NCBI GenBank assembly: GCA_947494825.1 | Contig: CANLWN010000004.1 | Location: forward strand, 124,001 to 188,000 | From: an uncultured Flavobacteriaceae bacterium | GTDB taxonomy: Bacteria > Bacteroidota > Bacteroidia > Flavobacteriales > Flavobacteriaceae | DNA: 64,000 nucleotides | Reading direction: 5' to 3' | Shown: in pieces, positions 58,805 through 64,000 of the stretch | Layout of the letters: each line of letters begins with the position of its first letter | Numbering within the stretch: the first letter of the stretch is position 1 | Notes under the pieces: generated by a model | Database searches by the model: none | What the model saw: only the letters and a program-made list of their open reading frames with translations | Told to the model about the DNA's origin: nothing | Position numbers and translations under genes: made by a program

Positions 58805-61147
58805 TTAAAAATCCAGGTCCTCCAAATCGTCTTCCAGATCGGTATCCTTTTCTATGTCTTCCCTGATCTTGGTACAATCTACGTTTATGGACATGCCCTC
58901 GGGCTCGGGAAACGCCCCGGTGGAAACATCCAGTTCCTCGTTGGCATAGTTCTTTTTCATATAAAGTCCCCAAATGGGCAAGGCCATGGAAGCGCCTTGG
59001 CCATAGGTAATGCTCTGGAAATGAGTGGCCCTGTCCTCACCGCCTACCCAGACACCGGTGACCAAATTGGGAACCATGCCCATAAACCAGCCATCGCTTT
59101 GATTTTGTGTGGTCCCGGTTTTTCCCGCTATGGGGTTCTTAAGTTCGTAAGGATATCCGGTAATAATCTCCTTGTATTCCGTGGCCTCCTTCTTATAGGT
59201 GTGGCGCAAGCGGGTGCCGGACCCTCCTTGGGTGACCCCTTCCATCAGGTTGATCATGGCATAGGATACGTCCTTGCTCAATACATCTTTGGTTTTGGGA
59301 ACATACTCGTATAGTACCGTCCCATTTTTATCCTCTATTCGGGTCACCATGACAGGCTTCACATACACCCCTTGGTTTACGAAGGTGCCATAGGCCCCTA
59401 CCATCTCATAGACATTAAAGTCTGGCGTACCCAAGGCGATGGAGGGCACTTCCAGTATTTCCCTGGTGAGTCCCAAGTTCTTTACAATAGAGACCACGGC
59501 CTTAGGACCTACCTGGTCTATAAGCTGTGCGGTGACGGTATTGACCGAATTGGCCAGCGCATTTTTTAGGGTCAGCATCTTACCCGAATATTTTCCAACG
59601 GAGTTTTTGGGACACCAAGGCTCCGGGTTTCCATGTTTTTCCGCTTCTATGCAGTATTGATTGTCCGGCAAGGAATCGCATGGGGAATACCGTAGTTGGT
59701 CAATGGCCGCAGCGTATACGAAAGGTTTAAAGGTAGAGCCTGCCTGACGTGCGCCCTGTATCACATTGTCATACTGAAAATGTTTGTAGTTAAGGCCGCC
59801 CACCCAAGCCTTAACATGTCCTGTCTGTGGCTCCATGGACATCATGGCCGCCCTGAGAAAGGTCTTGTAGTACCTAATGGAGTCCCTGGGCGTCATTACC
59901 GTATCTTTTTCCTGTGTCTCACTGTTCCAATCAAAAACGGTCATCTCGGTTTTCTGATCGAAGGAAGTCTTTATTTCTTCTTCGGATTTTCCTTGGGATT
60001 TTAGCACCCGCCAACGTTCGGAATTCTTCATGGCGCGTTCCATGATCCGGTCTATTTCACTTTTCTCAAGATCTAGGAACGGGGCCGTTGGGTTGCGATC
60101 CGGCGTATTTTGATGAAAAAATTCGGCCTGCAAGCGTTTCATGTGCTCCCGCACCGCCTCTTCCGCATTGGCCTGCATGCGCGAGTCAATGGTTGTGTAA
60201 ATCTTTAGTCCGTCCAAATAAATATTGTATTTGTCGCGCTCCCCGTCCTGTATGGGCTTAGGGTTTTCCTGGATCCATTTGTTCATAAAACCTTGGAGGT
60301 ACATCCTAAAATAAGTGGCCAAACCTTCACGATGGGATTCCGGGCTAAAATTGATGTCCATCCTTAGGGCCTGCAGGGAATCTTTCTCCGCCTCGGTGAT
60401 ATAATCGTATTTCGCCATTTGGGCCAAGACCGTATTTCGTCGGTTCAACACCAATTCCTCTCGCCGAATGGGGTTGTAGAGTGAAGAATTTTTGAGCATA
60501 CCCACCAGCACGGCGGCCTCCTCAATCTTCAGGTCTTTGGGCTCCTTTCCAAAGTAAATTCGCGAGGCAGAGCGGATTCCATCGGCATTGTAGTTGAAGT
60601 CATAGATGTTCATGTACATGGCAATGATCTCTTGCTTGGTATAATTCCTTTCCAAACGGGTTGCAATGACCCACTCCTTTACTTTTTGGGTAATCGCTTG
60701 AAACTTATTTTTGGAACGGACTCCCACGAACAATTGTCTTGCCAGCTGCTGTGAGATGGTACTGGCACCGCCCCTGGTGCCAAGAAAGGCCAAGGCCCTA
60801 AGCGTGCCCCTGGCATCGATTCCCGAATGTGAATAGTAACGAGCATCTTCCGTGGCCACCAAGGCATCTATAAGGTCCTGGGGCAGGTCCTCATAGGAAA
60901 TTGGGGTCCTGTTATCGTCCAAATAAAATTTTCCAAGGGTCTTGGCATCGGAGGAAATGATCTCCGTGGCCAGGTTGGTCTGCGGATTTTCCAAACGTTC
61001 AAAGGTGGGCATTTCACCGAAGGCTCCCCAGGAGGCCAATAGAAAGACAAGGATTGCCAAAAAAAAGCCCGAGGCAAATAAGATCCAGAACCATTTGATG
61101 AATTTAAAAAAGGGGTTTTGTTGCTTTTTCTTTTTCACTGCTGCCAT
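58805..61147 (-). CDS. Penicillin-binding protein 1A (bifunctional)
   Basis: Class A PBP of 780 residues that polymerises and cross-links peptidoglycan. A cytoplasmic basic start and transmembrane helix (about 20-40) precede the transglycosylase domain with the catalytic Glu100 in TEDARYYSHSG. The transpeptidase domain has the nucleophile Ser in AGSTFKPF, SVN in NSVNTV and KTG in AGKTGTTQNQSDGWF. The C-terminus is acidic (DLEDDLEDLDF). It follows gldH by 6 bp, an order typical of Bacteroidota. Confidence 0.94.
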   Translation of the reverse strand: MAAVKKKKQQNPFFKFIKWFWILFASGFFLAILVFLLASWGAFGEMPTFERLENPQTNLATEIISSDAKTLGKFYLDDNRTPISYEDLPQDLIDALVATEDARYYSHSGIDARGTLRALAFLGTRGGASTISQQLARQLFVGVRSKNKFQAITQKVKEWVIATRLERNYTKQEIIAMYMNIYDFNYNADGIRSASRIYFGKEPKDLKIEEAAVLVGMLKNSSLYNPIRREELVLNRRNTVLAQMAKYDYITEAEKDSLQALRMDINFSPESHREGLATYFRMYLQGFMNKWIQENPKPIQDGERDKYNIYLDGLKIYTTIDSRMQANAEEAVREHMKRLQAEFFHQNTPDRNPTAPFLDLEKSEIDRIMERAMKNSERWRVLKSQGKSEEEIKTSFDQKTEMTVFDWNSETQEKDTVMTPRDSIRYYKTFLRAAMMSMEPQTGHVKAWVGGLNYKHFQYDNVIQGARQAGSTFKPFVYAAAIDQLRYSPCDSLPDNQYCIEAEKHGNPEPWCPKNSVGKYSGKMLTLKNALANSVNTVTAQLIDQVGPKAVVSIVKNLGLTREILEVPSIALGTPDFNVYEMVGAYGTFVNQGVYVKPVMVTRIEDKNGTVLYEYVPKTKDVLSKDVSYAMINLMEGVTQGGSGTRLRHTYKKEATEYKEIITGYPYELKNPIAGKTGTTQNQSDGWFMGMVPNLVTGVWVGGEDRATHFQSITYGQGASMALPIWGLYMKKNYANEELDVSTGAFPEPEGMSINVDCTKIREDIEKDTDLEDDLEDLDF

Positions 61148-61153
61148 ACGCTA

Positions 61154-61636
61154 TTACTTGCTTTTTTCAATTTCGAAACCGACATCGACAATGCCGCTCA
61201 AATCTACCACCCCGTCCACACTTCCGTTTTTTCGCATGGCATGGGACAGCAGTAAAGTATATACGCCGGTATCGGGAAAAACGATGTTTTCACGGTACCA
61301 TAATTTGTTCTCCTTGATACTCCCATATCCTTTCCCCAACCACTGCCCGTCTGGCAGGGCCATTTCATACTCTAGGGTATCCCTTACACTCTCGCCGTTC
61401 GGATAGGTGAGCTCGGTTATTAAAAAAAGGTTGCTATAGGGAAAGGTATTATCGTTCCGGATATTGATGAACATATCATAGGGTATTACCGTATCCAGTT
61501 CGGAAAAAGAAAATTTGATCGTATCATTCTTGCTCCAGCTGTTTCCCTTTGTTGCCTGGTACTCGGAATGCACCGTGCGCTCATTGCAGGAAAGAAGCAA
61601 AATGAAAAGTATGCTGATAGCGATAAACTTATGCAT
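61154..61636 (-). CDS. gldH: Gliding motility lipoprotein GldH
   Basis: GldH is a lipoprotein needed for gliding and linked to type IX secretion in Flavobacteriia. The lipobox FILLLSC puts the acylated Cys at 17 of 160 residues. Later segments YDMFINIRNDNTFPYSNLFLI (in part), DTLEYEMA and WYRENIVFPDTGVYTLLLSHAMR (in part) match family expectation. The frame is open for 336 bases upstream, but that part lies within ricT in another frame and is not coding. The ATG at 61636 overlaps the ricT stop by 8 bases, so the genes are coupled. Confidence 0.92.
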   Translation of the reverse strand: MHKFIAISILFILLLSCNERTVHSEYQATKGNSWSKNDTIKFSFSELDTVIPYDMFINIRNDNTFPYSNLFLITELTYPNGESVRDTLEYEMALPDGQWLGKGYGSIKENKLWYRENIVFPDTGVYTLLLSHAMRKNGSVDGVVDLSGIVDVGFEIEKSK

Positions 61637-62798
61637 TTTTGGCAGGTCTTTTTCTTTGGTTCCTTCTTTTCTTGTTCTTGTTTTTGTTTCGCTTTCTAGT
61701 GTTCTTGGGCCTATCGAAACGGGTAAGGCTATCCTGTCCCACAACATTTTCGAAGACCGATCTCTCCTCCTGTATATTGTCTGCCGCGTATTCTTCCAAA
61801 CTGGCCACCTTCTCCTTTTTTTTGTTTTTTTCGAGGATTTCGTGAACCTGCGCTTTGGTGAGGGCATGCCAATTGGCCGGTTCGTCCTTATAGGAGTACC
61901 AGAGGGTTCCCTTGAAAATATCCGTTTTTTGACAAAAGGCCAGGCCCTTTTCCGTAAAGAGCTTGCTATCATGTCCCGGAAAATCCTTTAGGGCCTCGAG
62001 ATAGACATCCAACTCATAATTAAGGCAACATTTTAGTTTGCCGCATTGTCCGGCAAGTTTCTGGGGATTAAGGGAGAGTTGCTGGTAACGTGCAGCCGCG
62101 GTGCTTACCGATCTAAAGTCGGTCAGCCAAGTGGAACAACAAAGCTCCCTGCCACAGGACCCGATTCCCCCCAAGCGCTGTGCTTCCTGCCGATAGCCTA
62201 TTTGGCGCATCTCGATTCGAATGCCGAAGGCTTTTGCCATATCCTTGATCAACTGGCGAAAGTCTACCCGTTCCTCTGCGGTGTAGTAGAAGGTGGCCTT
62301 GGAGCCATCGCCCTGAAACTCTACATCGGAAATCTTCATTTGCAGTCCCAAAATAATGGCTATTTCCCGAGAGCGTTTTTTTATCTCCTCTTCCCGGTTC
62401 CTGCATTTTTGCCATTGATCGATATCCCTTTGGGAAGCTTTGCGGTATAGCTTGGGAAGGTCGCTATCCTTCGCATCCACCTTTTTCCTTTTCATCTGCA
62501 CCCTTACCAACTCTCCGGTAAGCGTTACCATGCCTACATCATGGCCCGATTTTGCCTGGGTGGCGACGATATCCCCTATGGAGAGGGATAGGTTATCCGG
62601 ATTCCTGAAAAAATCTTTTCGGCTATTTTTAAACCGCACCTCAACACAGTCAAATGGTTTTTCCCCAGTAGGTAGGGACATATTGGAAAGCCAATCAAAA
62701 ACCGTTAATTTATTACAACCATCTGTGCCACAAGTACCATTGTTCTTGCATCCACGCGGTTGTCCGTCTTTACCGGTCGAACAACTGCTACAACCCAT
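61629..62798 (-). CDS. ricT: PSP1-domain regulatory iron-sulfur protein, RicT-like
   Basis: PSP1 family protein of 389 residues, related to RicT/YaaT of Bacillus, which acts with RicA and RicF on RNA processing. The N-terminus is Cys-rich (MGCSSCSTGKDGQPRGC, then GTCGTDGC), and the core has GSCGRELCCSTW and KLKCCLNYELD, suggesting Fe-S or zinc binding. The C-terminus is strongly basic (KRNKNKNKKRRNQRKR), as in RNA-binding tails. No ricA or ricF is seen. The ricT-gldH-PBP1A order is conserved in Bacteroidota as far as I recall. Confidence 0.9.
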   Translation of the reverse strand: MGCSSCSTGKDGQPRGCKNNGTCGTDGCNKLTVFDWLSNMSLPTGEKPFDCVEVRFKNSRKDFFRNPDNLSLSIGDIVATQAKSGHDVGMVTLTGELVRVQMKRKKVDAKDSDLPKLYRKASQRDIDQWQKCRNREEEIKKRSREIAIILGLQMKISDVEFQGDGSKATFYYTAEERVDFRQLIKDMAKAFGIRIEMRQIGYRQEAQRLGGIGSCGRELCCSTWLTDFRSVSTAAARYQQLSLNPQKLAGQCGKLKCCLNYELDVYLEALKDFPGHDSKLFTEKGLAFCQKTDIFKGTLWYSYKDEPANWHALTKAQVHEILEKNKKKEKVASLEEYAADNIQEERSVFENVVGQDSLTRFDRPKNTRKRNKNKNKKRRNQRKRPAKNA

Positions 62799-62862
62799 AA
62801 TCTATATCTTGATTTAACAAAAACCCGTTGTTTTTGCTAAAATAGGTTCATACTAATTTCCC

Positions 62863-62894
62863 CAAAGATAGTACAAATTGTAGCGGATGCGAAA
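62863..62894 (-). promoter_or_regulatory. Possible promoter of ricT-gldH-PBP1A
   Basis: TATCTTTG in minus sense at 62863-62870, a full -7 match, with TTTC 20 bases upstream (62891-62894), one base off TTTG. A leader of about 60 nt is implied. Confidence 0.45.
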
Positions 62895-62928
62895 TACGAA
62901 GGACGCGGTAAAAACGGATTTTTGGGAT

Positions 62929-63960
62929 TCACTTCTTAAATTTCAGGACCTCGGAACGTCCTTTTTTAAAAATCTTGTTGCTTGCGCCTTTCCCCTTTCT
63001 TAATTTCTTTTGCTCTTCAAAAGGCAGGTTGTGCACCTGTTTGCACTGGTCCGAGCAACAGTTGTCCATGGCCCTGGCACATGCTTTACATTGAATGAAC
63101 AACAAATGGCAGGCTTCGTTGGCACAGTTCACATGTGTATCGCAGGGCTTCCCACATTGATGGCAGTGGGCAATGATATCCTCCGAAATACGTTCGCCCC
63201 TTCGGTGGTCAAAAACAAAATTTTTGCCCCTAAACTTGTTCTCCAGTTGCTGTTGCTCTACTTGTCGTGCATATTCAATAATGCCCCCTTCCAATTGATA
63301 CACCTTTTTAAAGCCTTTGTGCTTATAGTAGGCACTTGCCTTTTCACATCGGATCCCACCCGTACAGTACATGACCAATTTCTTGTCCTCCTTATGGTCT
63401 GCAAGATCTTTTTCTATGATATCGAGTGAATCCCGAAAGGTATCCACATCAGGGGTGATGGCATTCTCAAAGTGTCCTATTTCACTTTCGTAGTGGTTGC
63501 GCATATCAACCAAAAGGGTATCGTCATCCTCAATAAGCGCATTGAATTCCTTGGCATTTACATGCGTCCCTTTGTTGGTAACATCGAAGGTGTCGTCATC
63601 CAAGCCATCTGCCACGATCTTTTTTCGGATTTTTACCTTAAGCTTTAAAAAAGACATATTGTCCTGTTCAATAGCTATGTTCAGGCGGATATTCTCCAAA
63701 AAACGAATACTGTCCAAGTGATTTTTGAAGGCCTCAAAATTCTCGGCAGGAACGGATAGTTGTGCATTTACTCCCTCATGGGCCACATAAATGCGGCCCA
63801 GGACGTCCAGTGCGTTCCAGTGAATAAACAAATGGTTCCTAAATATGGTCGTGTTGTGAATATGCGCATAGGCATAAAAAGAAATCGTAAGGCGTTCCTT
63901 TCCCGCTTTTTCGATCAATGCAGCCCTTTCCTTTGCGCTTAATGTATTGTACAGTTGCAT
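62929..63960 (-). CDS. trhO: tRNA uridine-34 hydroxylase TrhO
   Basis: Rhodanese-fold enzyme that makes 5-hydroxyuridine at position 34 of certain tRNAs with oxygen. The N-terminal acylphosphatase-like domain (RIYVAHEGVNAQLS) is followed by the rhodanese domain with catalytic Cys199 in VMYCTGGIRCEKAS. The Cys-rich C-terminus (CHQCGKPC, HVNCANEAC, CKACARAMDNCC) suggests zinc binding, and a basic tail ends the protein. Length 343 is normal. Its stop lies 130 bp before ricT starts. Confidence 0.93.
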   Translation of the reverse strand: MQLYNTLSAKERAALIEKAGKERLTISFYAYAHIHNTTIFRNHLFIHWNALDVLGRIYVAHEGVNAQLSVPAENFEAFKNHLDSIRFLENIRLNIAIEQDNMSFLKLKVKIRKKIVADGLDDDTFDVTNKGTHVNAKEFNALIEDDDTLLVDMRNHYESEIGHFENAITPDVDTFRDSLDIIEKDLADHKEDKKLVMYCTGGIRCEKASAYYKHKGFKKVYQLEGGIIEYARQVEQQQLENKFRGKNFVFDHRRGERISEDIIAHCHQCGKPCDTHVNCANEACHLLFIQCKACARAMDNCCSDQCKQVHNLPFEEQKKLRKGKGASNKIFKKGRSEVLKFKK

Positions 63961-64000
63961 GCTATACCTCTAGATTAAGTTGAAGAAATTGTTTAGGGTG
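63961..64000. other. Window edge upstream of trhO
   Basis: Forty bases upstream of the trhO start; too little to assign anything. Confidence 0.2.

Noticed and set aside
61637-61972. Long N-terminal extension of the gldH reading frame
   Set aside because: It lies inside ricT in another frame, is rich in Arg and Lys as out-of-frame translation of a basic tail would be, and a proper lipoprotein signal starts at 61636.

Overview
The window looks like chromosomal DNA of a marine Flavobacteriaceae bacterium (phylum Bacteroidota). The evidence is a T9SS C-terminal sorting domain on a subtilase, the gliding lipoprotein GldH next to a PSP1/RicT gene, a SusC/SusD pair, hybrid sensor kinases ending in AraC domains, many lipoproteins of the CSKDD type, and promoter-like TTTG/TAnnTTTG boxes. 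It resembles the Muricauda/Maribacter group, but the genus is a guess. I recognise no rRNA, tRNA, CRISPR array, transposase or prophage structural gene.

Layout. 0.2-5.6 kb: a PolB-type exonuclease, a secreted subtilase, an endonuclease/phosphatase-fold protein and HflX. 5.6-20.2 kb: two parallel modules on the minus strand, each a TPR-containing hybrid histidine kinase (HTCS) followed by four secreted lipoproteins or outer-membrane proteins (NHL propellers, kelch-like propeller, small lipoproteins). The HTCS of the lower-coordinate module is frameshifted just before its DNA-binding domain; the other is intact. Both are preceded by the same roughly 140-bp intergenic repeat and terminator, and most of the lipoprotein genes share a CCCC-containing leader motif. 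20.7-25.7 kb: a SusD/SusC pair with a membrane-anchored AraC regulator; a shared 25-bp motif lies upstream of both susC and the regulator. 26.1-34.4 kb: a full SUF iron-sulfur operon (sufA-like, B, C, D, S, E, T-like, DUF2480, DUF3078) with its own promoter and terminator. 34.4-41.4 kb: two surface lipoproteins, thiL, a small zinc-ribbon-like protein, brnQ and an Xaa-Pro aminopeptidase. 41.5-47.8 kb: palindromic repeats, a large Asp-box propeller protein, a membrane acyltransferase-like protein, and RimK with an aspartoacylase-like partner. 48-51.9 kb: succinate dehydrogenase. 52-53.6 kb: an orphan Vsr nuclease and an S24-type repressor with a divergent small HTH gene. 53.7-58.7 kb: an aminotransferase, a serine hydrolase, an acetyltransferase, a 35-residue small ORF and 3-oxoacid CoA-transferase. 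58.8-64 kb: PBP1A, gldH, ricT and trhO.

The most unusual pattern is that three genes of the four-helix-bundle / 23S rRNA intervening-sequence-protein family each sit inside a different housekeeping operon, in the same direction as the host genes: between sufT-like and DUF2480, between sdhA and sdhB, and between scoA and scoB. The copy in suf is bounded by two 4x7-bp arrays in inverted orientation that contain its start and stop codons. The sdh copy has a 7-bp-period purine array at its 5' side. These could be intervening-sequence-like elements living in mRNA operons.
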